Source of the DNA: JAENVU01 sp038250905
Lineage (GTDB): Bacteria; Actinomycetota; Acidimicrobiia; IMCC26256; JAENVU01
Length of the DNA: 64,000 nucleotides
Direction: 5' to 3'
Assembly (NCBI GenBank): GCA_038250905.1
Contig: JBBSBV010000004.1
Coordinates: 104,044 to 168,043 of the forward strand
Within the stretch, counting starts at the first letter, position 1. Every line of letters starts with the position of its first letter. The notes below the pieces were generated by a model. The model had not been told where the DNA came from and made no database searches. It was given only the letters and a program-made list of their open reading frames with translations. Below, piece after piece: positions 32,176-40,722 of the stretch. The position numbers were made by a program, and so were the translations under genes.

Positions 32176-32829
32176 ATGTCTGACATCACCCTCAACGTCG
32201 AGCCCCGCACCGAACTCGGTTCGGGACCCGCCGGCCGGTACCGCCGCGATGGCAAGGTCCCGGCAACGGTGTACGGCCTCGAAGCCGACCCGCAGTCGGT
32301 GCTCGTCGGCGCCCGGGAACTCGAGCGCATCCTCCACGGTGCGAGTGGTGCCAACACGCTGATCACGCTGAACCTCGAGGACGGCGACGCGCTCGCCCTC
32401 GCCCGGCAGATCCAGCGCCACCCGACCCGGGACGACCTCGTCCACGTCGACTTCGTGCGGATCCGCCGCGACGTCGCGGTCACCGCCGACATCCCGCTGC
32501 ACGTCGAGGGTGAAGCCCCCGGCGCCAAGGCCGGTGGACTGCTCGAGCAGCTCCTGTTCTCGGTCACGATCGAGGCGATGCCGGGCGCAATCCCGAACTC
32601 GCTCACCGTCGACATCTCCACCCTGGAACTCGGCGACCAGATCCACGTCTCGGATCTGCCCGTGCCGGCCGGGGTCACGCTCCAGCACGAGGACGAGGAG
32701 CTCGTCGTGCAGGTGGCGATCCCGCGCGGCCTCGACGAAGGCGAAGAGGGCGAAGGCGAAGAGGGCGAAGGCGGCGAGGCGTCCGCCGAGGGCGGCGTCG
32801 CCGACGGCTCCGGCGGCGACTCGGAGTAA
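32176..32829 (+). CDS. rplY: Ribosomal protein bL25 (CTC form)
   Basis: A 217-residue long-form L25. The N-terminal 5S rRNA-binding domain (ITLNVEPRTELGSGPAGRYR, then GKVPATVYG) is followed by the TL5/CTC beta domain with TIEAMPGAIPNSLTVDIS. The C-terminus is a low-complexity acidic tail (LDEGEEGEGEEGEGGEA) encoded by short tandem repeats at about 32738-32775. Lies 131 nt after prs; that gap shows no clear promoter or terminator that I can define. Confidence 0.95.
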   Translation: MSDITLNVEPRTELGSGPAGRYRRDGKVPATVYGLEADPQSVLVGARELERILHGASGANTLITLNLEDGDALALARQIQRHPTRDDLVHVDFVRIRRDVAVTADIPLHVEGEAPGAKAGGLLEQLLFSVTIEAMPGAIPNSLTVDISTLELGDQIHVSDLPVPAGVTLQHEDEELVVQVAIPRGLDEGEEGEGEEGEGGEASAEGGVADGSGGDSE

Positions 32830-32832
32830 TCC

Positions 32833-33432
32833 GTGGCGTTGCGCCGCGGCGGCGAACGGCGCGGCACCCCCGCCGACTACCTCGTCGTCGGGCTGGGCAA
32901 CCCCGGCGCGGAGTACGCGAAGACGCGGCACAACGTCGGCGCCGAGGTGGTCGAACTCCTCGCCCGCCGCCACGGCGCGTCACTGCGCAAAGGCAAGGAA
33001 CGTGCGCAGGCCGACGAGGTCCGGATCGAGGGCAAGCGAGTGGCGCTCGCGATCCCGCTCACGTACATGAACGACTCGGGCGACGCCGTCCGTCTCCTCG
33101 CGCACCGCTACGGCGTGGAGCCGGAGCAGATCGTGATCGTGCAGGACGAACTCGACCTCCCGGTCGCGGCGTTGAAGCTCAAGGCGGGTGGTGGGCTGGC
33201 CGGTCACAACGGGCTGCGGTCCATCAAGGCGCATCTGCATACCGACACGTTCCTGCGCGTCCGTATCGGGGTGAGCAAGCCCGAGAGCAAGGAGCGCGGC
33301 GTCGACCACGTGCTCAACAAGTTCGCCAAACGGGAGCGGACCGAGATCGACGTCACCATCGAGCAGGCGGCGGACGCGGTCGAGGCGATCGTGCGTGGCG
33401 GCATCGCCGATGCGATGAACCGCTACAACTGA
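32833..33432 (+). CDS. pth: Peptidyl-tRNA hydrolase
   Basis: A 199-residue Pth. VVGLGNPGAEYAKTRHNVG contains the catalytic His (in TRHN), LTYMNDSGDAV the conserved Asn-loop, DELDLP and GGGLAGHNGLRSI the other active-site segments. It frees tRNA from drop-off peptidyl-tRNA. GTG start is 3 nt after the rplY stop; rplY-pth is a conserved pair. The 3' end overlaps the convergent gmhB gene by 10 nt. Confidence 0.96.
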   Translation: MALRRGGERRGTPADYLVVGLGNPGAEYAKTRHNVGAEVVELLARRHGASLRKGKERAQADEVRIEGKRVALAIPLTYMNDSGDAVRLLAHRYGVEPEQIVIVQDELDLPVAALKLKAGGGLAGHNGLRSIKAHLHTDTFLRVRIGVSKPESKERGVDHVLNKFAKRERTEIDVTIEQAADAVEAIVRGGIADAMNRYN

Positions 33433-34001
33433 CGGTCGACGGGCCGCCCGCCGGTGACCGCCGGCGGTTCGGTGACACCGGCGACGCCGGACTCTCCGGT
33501 CAGCCACGTGGCGAAGGCCGCGAGATCGTCCCAGACCGGTACGTCCGGGAACTCGGTGGCGGTCGCGGTGCCCTTGCCGGTGCGGACGAGTGCCGGGCGG
33601 ACTCCGAACCGGCGCGCCGCCTCGATGTCCCGGGCTGCATCCACGACGAACCAGGTCGTCGCCGGAGTGAAGCCGAGATCGACCTGCGCCTGCTCGAGGA
33701 GCAAGGTGTCGGGTTTGCGGCAGCGGCATCCGAGGTTTGGGGCGTGGGTACACACGTACCAGTGGTCGATCGCACCCCCGAGACGCCGATTCAACTCGTC
33801 GTTGACGGCGTCGAGGGTGGTGGCATCCATCCAGCCCCTCCCCACCGCCGACTGATTGGAGACCACTGTGAGTGAGTACCCGGCCGCGCGCAGTGCATCG
33901 CACCCGGGTCGGGCCCCGGCCTCGATCTCGAGGTCGGCGACCCGGCGGACCGAATCCGCGAGATCGACATTGAGTACCCCGTCCCTATCGAGCAGGATCA
34001 T
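33423..34001 (-). CDS. gmhB: D-glycero-D-manno-heptose 1,7-bisphosphate 7-phosphatase
   Basis: A 192-residue HAD-IIIA phosphatase. MILLDRDGVLN gives the nucleophile Asp5 and Asp7; VVSNQSAVGRGWMD is motif II; and CTHAPNLGCRCRKP supplies the zinc ligands Cys84, His86, Cys92 and Cys94 that mark GmhB; VVDAARDIEAARR is motif IV. It removes the 7-phosphate of heptose-1,7-bisphosphate. ATG 34001 chosen because the HAD motif starts there. It is divergent from gmhA and hldE, so the three intermediate steps of ADP-heptose synthesis are encoded together. Confidence 0.88.
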   Translation of the reverse strand: MILLDRDGVLNVDLADSVRRVADLEIEAGARPGCDALRAAGYSLTVVSNQSAVGRGWMDATTLDAVNDELNRRLGGAIDHWYVCTHAPNLGCRCRKPDTLLLEQAQVDLGFTPATTWFVVDAARDIEAARRFGVRPALVRTGKGTATATEFPDVPVWDDLAAFATWLTGESGVAGVTEPPAVTGGRPVDRQL

Positions 34002-34049
34002 CCGGTTGCTACCCTCAAGCACTGTCCTGGGCCCGTCGAGAGACTCTGC

Positions 34050-34631
34050 GTGAACTTCGAAGAGGATATTCGCGAACATCAAGCGATGATGGCGGGCCTC
34101 GTTGCGATGGGCCCCGCACTGCGTGATGTCGCGGCGGCGATGATCGAGCGGGTACACGCCGGCGGGACCGTGTTCTGGTTCGGCAACGGCGGCAGCGCAG
34201 CGCAAGCCAGCCACTTCTCCACCGAGTTGGTCGGCCGGTTCGAGCGCGAGCGTGCGGGTATCCGGTCCTACGCCCTGGTGTCCGATCCGTCCCTGATCAC
34301 GGCGATCGCGAACGACTACTCGTTCGACGTCGCGTTCGCGCGCCAGATCGAATCCTTGTGCCGGCCGGGCGATGTCGCGGTGGGGCTGTCGACTTCGGGG
34401 AACAGCGCCAACGTGCTGCAGGGGGTGGAGGCCGCGGCCTCGATGGGAGCACTGACGGTGGGCATCACCGGCGGTGACGGCGGCAAACTCGCGCGCTCGG
34501 TGAACCTCTCATTGGTCGTGGAAACACCCCGAACCTGTCGCATACAAGAGGCGCACCTGTTCATTGGCCATACGCTGTGCGACATGATCGAAGCCGCCGT
34601 CGCCGAGAGTGATGATGTTCGATCGGCCTGA
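34050..34631 (+). CDS. gmhA: Sedoheptulose-7-phosphate isomerase (SIS domain)
   Basis: A 193-residue SIS protein. FWFGNGGSAAQASHFSTEL carries the zinc ligands His and Glu, LSTSGNSANV is the phosphate loop, and CRIQEAHLFIGHTLCDMIE the late Gln and His ligands, all as in GmhA. It converts sedoheptulose-7-P to D-glycero-D-manno-heptose-7-P. GTG start at 34050, about 30 nt after a possible TACCCT -10 box (34008). The 3' end overlaps hldE. Confidence 0.9.
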   Translation: MNFEEDIREHQAMMAGLVAMGPALRDVAAAMIERVHAGGTVFWFGNGGSAAQASHFSTELVGRFERERAGIRSYALVSDPSLITAIANDYSFDVAFARQIESLCRPGDVAVGLSTSGNSANVLQGVEAAASMGALTVGITGGDGGKLARSVNLSLVVETPRTCRIQEAHLFIGHTLCDMIEAAVAESDDVRSA

Positions 34632-36120
34632 CATCGTCCATGCCGCAGTGCGTGGTGGGTTCGCCGGCGTGCGCATGCTCGTCGTGGGTGACCTCATGCT
34701 CGACCGCTATCTCATCGGCGACGTCGTGCGGATCTCGCCCGAGGCACCGGTCCCGGTCGTGCGCCTCGGGCGCGAGACCGTCTCGGTCGGTGGCGCGGGC
34801 AACGTCGCGCTGAACCTGGCCGGCCTCGGTGTGCACGCCGATGTCGCGGGTTGGACCGGTGACGACGAAGCGGGCGCCCGGTTGCGGGAGTTGCTCGGCC
34901 TGGCCGGCGTCCGGGTCCAGGGCGTCGACGTGCTGCGCGGCCGTCCGACCACCACCAAGACGCGGGTGCTCTCCGGTCAGCAGCAGTTGGTCCGGGTCGA
35001 CGACGAGGACGCCTCGCCCCGCCCCACGGTGGAGCGCCGGTCGTGGGACGACCGCGTGGTCGCGCTGCTCGAGGACGGCTACGACGCCCTCGTGATCTCC
35101 GACTACGCCAAGGGAGTGCTCGCCGACGATCTCTGTCGCCGGCTGATCAAGCAGGCCCGGCACCGTGGCATCCCGGTGCTCGTCGACCCGAAGGGCCTCG
35201 ACTACGGCAAGTACCGCGGCGCCACCACGGTGACGCCGAACGAGACCGAGCTCGCGGCCACCACCCAGGTGTCGGCCTCCAACGCCTTCGAGCTGACCGA
35301 GTCGGCCGCCCGCCTGCGTGGCCTGCTCGATCTCGACTTCGTCACGCTCACCCGCGGCGAGGCCGGGATCAGCCTGGTGCAGGCCTCGGGGACCCGCCAC
35401 GTGCCGGCTCGGGCCCGTGAGGTCTTCGACGTGTCGGGCGCGGGGGACACCGCGATCGCCACGCTCGCCGCCGGGATCGCGGTGGGGCTCGACGCCCACG
35501 ACGCCGCCGTTCTCGCCAACCTCGCCGCCGGGATCATCGTGGGCAAGACCGGCACGGTCCCGATCCGCCAGGAAGAGCTCCTGGCCGCGCTCGGACCCGC
35601 CGGTGACGCCCCACCGCCGATCGCCGAGAAGCTGGTGAGCCTCGAGGCGGCAGTGAAACTCGTGAACCGGTGGCGCAACGAGGGCCACGAGGTCGGCTTC
35701 ACCAACGGCTGCTTCGACCTGCTCCACGCGGGTCACGTGATGTACCTCGACTGGGCCCGCCGGAACTGCGACCGGCTCATCGTCGGGCTCAACACCGACG
35801 CCTCGGTCCGCCAGCTCAAGGGCACGGGCCGCCCGGTCAACGTCGAGGACGCGCGTTCGCAGGTGCTCGCCGGTCTCGGCGCGGTCGACGCAGTGCTGCT
35901 CTTCGCGGAGCCCACACCGCTCGCGGTCATCGAGGCCCTCCGACCCGACGTGCTCGTCAAAGGCGAGGACTACGCGGCGGAGGAGATCGTCGGGGCCGAC
36001 GAAGTGCGCTCGTGGGGTGGCCGCGTCCTGCGCGCGCCGCTCACGGAGGGTCACAGCACGAGCGCGATGCTCGACCGGCTCGCCGCCGAGCCCAGTACGT
36101 CGAGCGCCCCGCCGGGCTGA
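34612..36120 (+). CDS. hldE: Bifunctional heptose 7-phosphate kinase / heptose 1-phosphate adenylyltransferase
   Basis: A 502-residue fusion. The N-terminal ribokinase-fold kinase (to about 325) has MLVVGDLMLDRYLIGDV, VGGAGNVALNLAGLG and DVSGAGDTAIA (catalytic Asp). The C-terminal nucleotidyltransferase has FTNGCFDLLHAGHVMYL (HxGH) and GHSTSAMLDRL. It phosphorylates heptose-7-P at C1 and later transfers AMP to give ADP-heptose. Three start codons are stacked (GTG 34609, ATG 34612, ATG 34615); ATG 34612 is used. It overlaps gmhA by 20 nt. The HldD epimerase is not in this window. Confidence 0.93.
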   Translation: MMFDRPDIVHAAVRGGFAGVRMLVVGDLMLDRYLIGDVVRISPEAPVPVVRLGRETVSVGGAGNVALNLAGLGVHADVAGWTGDDEAGARLRELLGLAGVRVQGVDVLRGRPTTTKTRVLSGQQQLVRVDDEDASPRPTVERRSWDDRVVALLEDGYDALVISDYAKGVLADDLCRRLIKQARHRGIPVLVDPKGLDYGKYRGATTVTPNETELAATTQVSASNAFELTESAARLRGLLDLDFVTLTRGEAGISLVQASGTRHVPARAREVFDVSGAGDTAIATLAAGIAVGLDAHDAAVLANLAAGIIVGKTGTVPIRQEELLAALGPAGDAPPPIAEKLVSLEAAVKLVNRWRNEGHEVGFTNGCFDLLHAGHVMYLDWARRNCDRLIVGLNTDASVRQLKGTGRPVNVEDARSQVLAGLGAVDAVLLFAEPTPLAVIEALRPDVLVKGEDYAAEEIVGADEVRSWGGRVLRAPLTEGHSTSAMLDRLAAEPSTSSAPPG

Positions 36121-36183
36121 ACGCCCAACCCGGCTGACCGACCCCGTTCGCCGCCGGGTCCCCGGGTCGGCCAAAGTGTCCTG

Positions 36184-39100
36184 ATGTCCGAACCTGCGCT
36201 CGGTGCGCTGCCGCGCCTCCTCGCGGAGGACGACGCCGTCGTCGCGGTGGCGTCCGGTCGGGCCGACGTCGTGGCCGTGGCCGAGGCCGCCCGGCCGATC
36301 TTCGCCGCCGCGGTCCAGCGCCTCGCCGGTGTGCGGCCCGTGCTCGTGGCGGTGCCGACCGTGGCCGAAGCCGAACGGATCGCCGGCGACCTCGTCCCGA
36401 TGCTCGGCGCGGACCAGGTGGAGCTGTTCCCCGCGTGGGAGACCCTGCCGTTCGAACGGGTCTCGCCCGCGCTCGAGACCATGGGCCGGCGCCTGCGGGT
36501 CATGTGGCGACTCCGCGAGGGCGGTGCCGACGCGCCTGCGGTGGTGGTCGCTCCGGTTCGCGCCCTCGTGCAGCGGCTCGGTCCGCACGTCGAGGACATC
36601 GAACCGGTCCGGCTCCGGGCCGGCGACACGATCGAGCGGGACGAGTTGGTCGCGACGCTCGTGGGCATGGGGTACCGCCGCGAGTACCAGGTGGAGGGTC
36701 GGGGCGAGGTCGCGGTGCGCGGCTCGATCGTCGACGTGTTCCCCGCCACCGCGGAGCATCCGGTGCGGATCGACCAGTGGGGCGACGAGGTCGAGCGCAT
36801 CTCGCACTTCGCGGTCACCGACCAGCGCAGTACGCACGTGATCGACGACGTCACCGTCTTCCCGTGCCGCGAACTGCTCCCGACCGACGAGGTGCGCACG
36901 CGCGCGCAGGCGTTGCTCGCAGACGCACCGTGGGGACGCGAGCAGTGGGATCGTCTGGCCGAAGGCCAGGTGTTCGACGGCATGGAGTCGTGGCTGCCAT
37001 GGCTCGCCGGCGATGAACATCTGCTGCCCGATCTCCTGCCCGCCGGCGCACGGGTGCTGCTCGTGGAGCCGCGGCGGATGCGGGACCGGGCCCAGGACCT
37101 GCTCGACGAAGAGGCGTCGCTCGCCGAGGTCCTCGCGGGCACCTGGGGCGCGGCCGACGACGAGTTCCCGCGTCTCTCCCTGCCGTTCGACCGTCTGCTC
37201 GCCCGGACCAAGGTCGCCACCACCTCGGTCCTCGGGACCCCGGACTCACCCGACACGCTCCAACTCGGCGCGTCGGCGTTCGACCCGGTGGTGGGAGACG
37301 TCGAGGCGCTGGCCGACCGCATTCGCGCGCTGATCCGCAACGAGCATCGAGTGGTCCTCGCGGCCGAGGGCGAAGGGTCGGCCCGTCGCCTCGCCGACGT
37401 GCTCGTCGGTGAAGGCATCGACGCGATGGTCGACGCACCGATCCGGCCCGGCGCGGTGACCGTGCTGGTGGCGCCGCTGGAGCGGGGGGTGATCGTCGGT
37501 GGTGCGCACCTCGCGCTCGTAGCGGAGGCCGACCTCACCGGCCGCCGCCGGGTCCACCGGACCGCGCGCGGTGCCCGCAAGGCAGTCGACTACTACGACG
37601 ACCTCAAGCCGGGCGACTTCGTGGTCCACCAGGTGCACGGCGTGGGTCGGTACGAGGGCATGGTCACCCGCGCCATCGGCGGTGCCGAGCGCGACTACCT
37701 GCTGATCGCGTACCGCGGCGGCGACAAGCTCTACGTGCCCACCGACCAGGTGGGCACGGTCCGGCGGTACACCGGCGGCGACTCACCTTCCCTGTCGCGC
37801 ATGGGTGGCACCGACTGGTCCAAGACGCGGGCCAAGGTCCGCACCGCAGTGCGCGAGATCGCCGCCGAACTCGTCATCCTCTACCGCAAGCGCCTGGCCA
37901 CGCCGGGGTTCGCGTTCTCGACGGACACGCCGTGGCAGCGCGAACTCGAGGACGCGTTCCCGTACGAGGAGACTCCGGACCAGTTGACCGCCATCGAAGA
38001 GGTCAAGTCCGACATGGAAGCGTCCCTCCCGATGGACCGGCTCATCTGCGGCGACGTCGGGTTCGGCAAGACCGAGGTCGCGTTGCGGGCCACGTTCAAG
38101 GCGGTCCAGGACGGCAAGCAGGTGGCGATCCTCGGGCCCACGACGCTGCTCGTGAACCAGCACGGCCAGACGTTCCGGGAGCGGTTCGCCGGCTACCCGG
38201 TCCGGGTCGAGGTGCTCTCGCGTTTCCTCACCACCGGCGAGCAGAACGCGGTGGTGCGCAACCTGAAATCGGGCGAGGTCGACGTGGTGGTCGGGACGCA
38301 CCGCCTCCTCTCCGACGACATCGAGTTCAAGAACCTCGGGTTGCTGGTGATCGACGAGGAGCAACGCTTCGGGGTGCAGCACAAGGAGAAGATCAAACGG
38401 CTGCGCGCCCACGTCGATGTGTTGACCCTGACCGCGACGCCGATCCCGCGCACGCTCGAGATGAGTCTCACCGGTATCCGCGACCTCTCGCTCGTGCAGA
38501 CCCCGCCCGAGGCGCGTCAACCGATCCTCACCTACGTGGGCGAGTACGACGACCGGGCGGTCTCGGAGGCGATCCGGCGCGAGCTGTTGCGGGAAGGTCA
38601 GGTCTTCTACGTCCACAACCGCGTGCAGGACATCGAGCACGTGGCCGAGCAGGTGCGGCAGCTCGTTCCCGAGGCGCGCATCGCGATCGCGCACGGCCAG
38701 ATGGACGAGGGCCAACTCGAACGGGTCGTGCTCGATTTCGCCGACCGCGAATACGACGTGCTCGTCTGCACCACGATCATCGAGAGCGGCCTCGACATGC
38801 CGACGGTGAACACCATGGTCGTGGACCGCGCGGATCTCCTGGGCCTCGCGCAGCTGTACCAACTCCGCGGGCGCGTCGGTCGGCGCGGCCAGCGCGCCTA
38901 CGCGTATCTGTTGCACCCCGCCGACCGGGCGCTGAGCGAAGAGGCGTACGAGCGGCTGAAGGCGATCGGCGAGTTCACCGATCTCGGATCGGGCTTCAAG
39001 CTCGCCATGCGCGACCTCGAGATCCGCGGCGCAGGCAACCTGCTCGGCGGATCGCAGAGCGGTCACATCGCGGCCGTCGGGTTCGACCTCTACTGCGAAC

Positions 39101-39600
39101 TGGTGACCGAGGCCGTGGGCGAGTTGAAGGGCGAGAAGCCGGTCGAGCCGTTCGAGGTCGTGCTCGACCTCCCGCTCGATGCCCACCTCCCGCGCGAGTA
39201 CGTCAGCCGGGACGACGTCCGGATGGAGGCTTACCGGCGGTTGGCAGCCGTGGTCGATCCGAGCGATGTGGCGGACATCAGGAACGAGTGGCTCGACCGC
39301 TACGGCCCGATTCCGGTGCCGGCCCAAGCCCTGCTCGGCGCAGCCCGGTTGCGCGCCGAGTGCGTGCGCGCCCGGGCGACGAGCGTTTCGGTGCAGAAGG
39401 GCATCGCCCGGATCGACGGACTCGAGTTGCTCGAGAGCCGCAAGGTCCGCCTGAAGCGGCTGTACCCGAAGTCGGTGATCAAGGACGACGGGGAGATCGC
39501 GGTCCCGATCTCGGTCCCGCCCGAGCAGGTCGCCGACGCCCTGGTGGAACTGCTCCAGGACCTCGTGCCGGCGGCCGTTCCCGCCGGCGCCGGAACCTGA
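36184..39600 (+). CDS. mfd: Transcription-repair coupling factor
   Basis: A 1138-residue, full-length Mfd. N-terminal UvrB-like domains (1 to about 320), the RNA-polymerase-interacting CarD-like domain around 475-545 (GDFVVHQVHGVGRYEGM), then the SF2 translocase with Walker A DVGFGKTEVA, DEEQ box VIDEEQRFG, TATPIPRTLEMS, and the RGRVGRRGQRAYAYLL motif VI; the C-terminal TRCF domain follows. It removes stalled RNA polymerase and recruits UvrA to lesions. Downstream of hldE after 63 nt with no obvious promoter. Confidence 0.97.
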   Translation: MSEPALGALPRLLAEDDAVVAVASGRADVVAVAEAARPIFAAAVQRLAGVRPVLVAVPTVAEAERIAGDLVPMLGADQVELFPAWETLPFERVSPALETMGRRLRVMWRLREGGADAPAVVVAPVRALVQRLGPHVEDIEPVRLRAGDTIERDELVATLVGMGYRREYQVEGRGEVAVRGSIVDVFPATAEHPVRIDQWGDEVERISHFAVTDQRSTHVIDDVTVFPCRELLPTDEVRTRAQALLADAPWGREQWDRLAEGQVFDGMESWLPWLAGDEHLLPDLLPAGARVLLVEPRRMRDRAQDLLDEEASLAEVLAGTWGAADDEFPRLSLPFDRLLARTKVATTSVLGTPDSPDTLQLGASAFDPVVGDVEALADRIRALIRNEHRVVLAAEGEGSARRLADVLVGEGIDAMVDAPIRPGAVTVLVAPLERGVIVGGAHLALVAEADLTGRRRVHRTARGARKAVDYYDDLKPGDFVVHQVHGVGRYEGMVTRAIGGAERDYLLIAYRGGDKLYVPTDQVGTVRRYTGGDSPSLSRMGGTDWSKTRAKVRTAVREIAAELVILYRKRLATPGFAFSTDTPWQRELEDAFPYEETPDQLTAIEEVKSDMEASLPMDRLICGDVGFGKTEVALRATFKAVQDGKQVAILGPTTLLVNQHGQTFRERFAGYPVRVEVLSRFLTTGEQNAVVRNLKSGEVDVVVGTHRLLSDDIEFKNLGLLVIDEEQRFGVQHKEKIKRLRAHVDVLTLTATPIPRTLEMSLTGIRDLSLVQTPPEARQPILTYVGEYDDRAVSEAIRRELLREGQVFYVHNRVQDIEHVAEQVRQLVPEARIAIAHGQMDEGQLERVVLDFADREYDVLVCTTIIESGLDMPTVNTMVVDRADLLGLAQLYQLRGRVGRRGQRAYAYLLHPADRALSEEAYERLKAIGEFTDLGSGFKLAMRDLEIRGAGNLLGGSQSGHIAAVGFDLYCELVTEAVGELKGEKPVEPFEVVLDLPLDAHLPREYVSRDDVRMEAYRRLAAVVDPSDVADIRNEWLDRYGPIPVPAQALLGAARLRAECVRARATSVSVQKGIARIDGLELLESRKVRLKRLYPKSVIKDDGEIAVPISVPPEQVADALVELLQDLVPAAVPAGAGT

Positions 39601-39603
39601 GGA

Positions 39604-39620
39604 CGGACGGACCCCGTCCG
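39604..39620 (+). terminator. Hairpin after mfd
   Basis: CGGACGG (39604-39610) pairs with CCGTCCG (39614-39620) around ACC, 4 nt after the mfd stop. No T-run. The next gene has its own -10 box at 39642, which fits termination here. Confidence 0.45.
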
Positions 39621-39641
39621 GCCCCGGCGGTGGCGCGCCGA

Positions 39642-39647
39642 TAGGCT
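39642..39647 (+). promoter_or_regulatory. -10 box (TAGGCT) for the parvulin lipoprotein gene
   Basis: TAGGCT ends 10 nt before ATG 39658, giving at most a few nt of leader. No ribosome site is seen. Confidence 0.4.
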
Positions 39648-39657
39648 CCCCGATTCG

Positions 39658-40722
39658 ATGAAACGGACCCTGTCTTCCCTCATGCTCGGCGCGCTCCTGG
39701 TTCTTTCGGCGTGCTCGTCCCAATCCGGTGTCGCCGCCAGCGTCAACGGGCACGACATCTCGACCGACACGGTGACCCGTGACATCCACGGGTTCGCGGA
39801 GTCCCAGGCGTTCACCAGCGCGCTCTCGCAGCAGGGCGTACACCTGACCAAGACCGGGCCGGTGCCCACGAGCTTCGCGGCCCAGTGGTTGGTGTCGTTG
39901 ATGCAGAACTCGGCTGTCGAGCAGGTCGCCCAACAGCGGCACGTGACCGCGACCGCCCAGGAGAAAGCAGCCGCCGCCCAGGCGCTGCAGCAGAGTCAGA
40001 ACAGCGGACCCGCCTACGCCCAGTTGCCGAAGTGGCTCCAGCGTGAGATCGCCGACGCGTCGGCGCTCCAGTCAGCGCTGCGGTCGTCGCTGAAGCCGGT
40101 CTCGAACGCACCGGCCCTGGCACAGGCGTACCAGGCCCTCCAGGCCGACTGCGCGAGCAAGAAGCTGGTCGGACACATCCTGGTGGAGACGCCCGAGCAG
40201 GCCCAGCAGGTCATCGACCAGGTGAAGAAGGGAACGAGCTTCGCCGACGTCTCGAAGCAGGTCTCCAAGGACACGGCCGCCGCCGCGCAGGGTGGGCTGC
40301 TCACGTGTATCGGTTCCTCGCAGTGGGCGCAGTACGACGCCGACTTCCGCGCCGGCGCCGAAGCCACACCGGTCGGCACGTTGTCGAAGCCGGTGAAGTC
40401 CCAGTTCGGGTACCACGTGATCGAGGTGCTGGACCTCACCGAGGCGAATGCCGCCCCGCTCGTGGCGGCCACCGCGCAGCCGGCCGATCCGCTCGCGCCC
40501 CTGCTCACGAAGTACCTGAAGAACGCGAAGCTCTACGTCAACGCCCGGTTCGGGAAGCTCCGCCGTCAGGGCGGGGCGTTCACCATCGACCCGCCGACGC
40601 CCAAGCAGACCAAGAGCCGGCCCACCACGACCTCACCGTCGACCACCGCGACGACGGCGCCCGCGACCACCGCGACGACGGCGCCCGCGACCACCGGGAC
40701 GAGTACGTCGACCACGCCGTGA
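39658..40722 (+). CDS. Parvulin-type peptidyl-prolyl isomerase lipoprotein (PrsA/SurA-like)
   Basis: A 354-residue exported foldase. The signal peptide MKRTLSSLMLGALLVLSAC ends in a lipobox with Cys19. An N-terminal SurA-like helical part follows, then a rotamase domain at about 160-262 (LVGHILVETPEQAQQVIDQV ... GGLLTCIGSSQWAQ ... FGYHVIEVLD). It likely assists folding of secreted proteins. The C-terminus is a Thr/Ala/Pro repeat encoded by a 24-bp tandem repeat. Stop overlaps the mazG start (GTGA). Confidence 0.9.
   Translation: MKRTLSSLMLGALLVLSACSSQSGVAASVNGHDISTDTVTRDIHGFAESQAFTSALSQQGVHLTKTGPVPTSFAAQWLVSLMQNSAVEQVAQQRHVTATAQEKAAAAQALQQSQNSGPAYAQLPKWLQREIADASALQSALRSSLKPVSNAPALAQAYQALQADCASKKLVGHILVETPEQAQQVIDQVKKGTSFADVSKQVSKDTAAAAQGGLLTCIGSSQWAQYDADFRAGAEATPVGTLSKPVKSQFGYHVIEVLDLTEANAAPLVAATAQPADPLAPLLTKYLKNAKLYVNARFGKLRRQGGAFTIDPPTPKQTKSRPTTTSPSTTATTAPATTATTAPATTGTSTSTTP
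40641..40701 (+). repeat. 24-bp in-frame tandem repeat in the foldase gene
   Basis: Units at 40641-40664 and 40665-40688 are identical, with a partial third copy. Each encodes an eight-residue TTATTAPA-like block in the C-terminal tail, so copy number can change without a frameshift. Confidence 0.75.

Noticed and set aside
34561..37020. Very long open frame on the strand opposite hldE and mfd
   Set aside because: It is fully antisense to two genes with conserved catalytic motifs; its translation is Arg/His/Gly-rich without domains, as expected from mirrored codons in GC-rich DNA.
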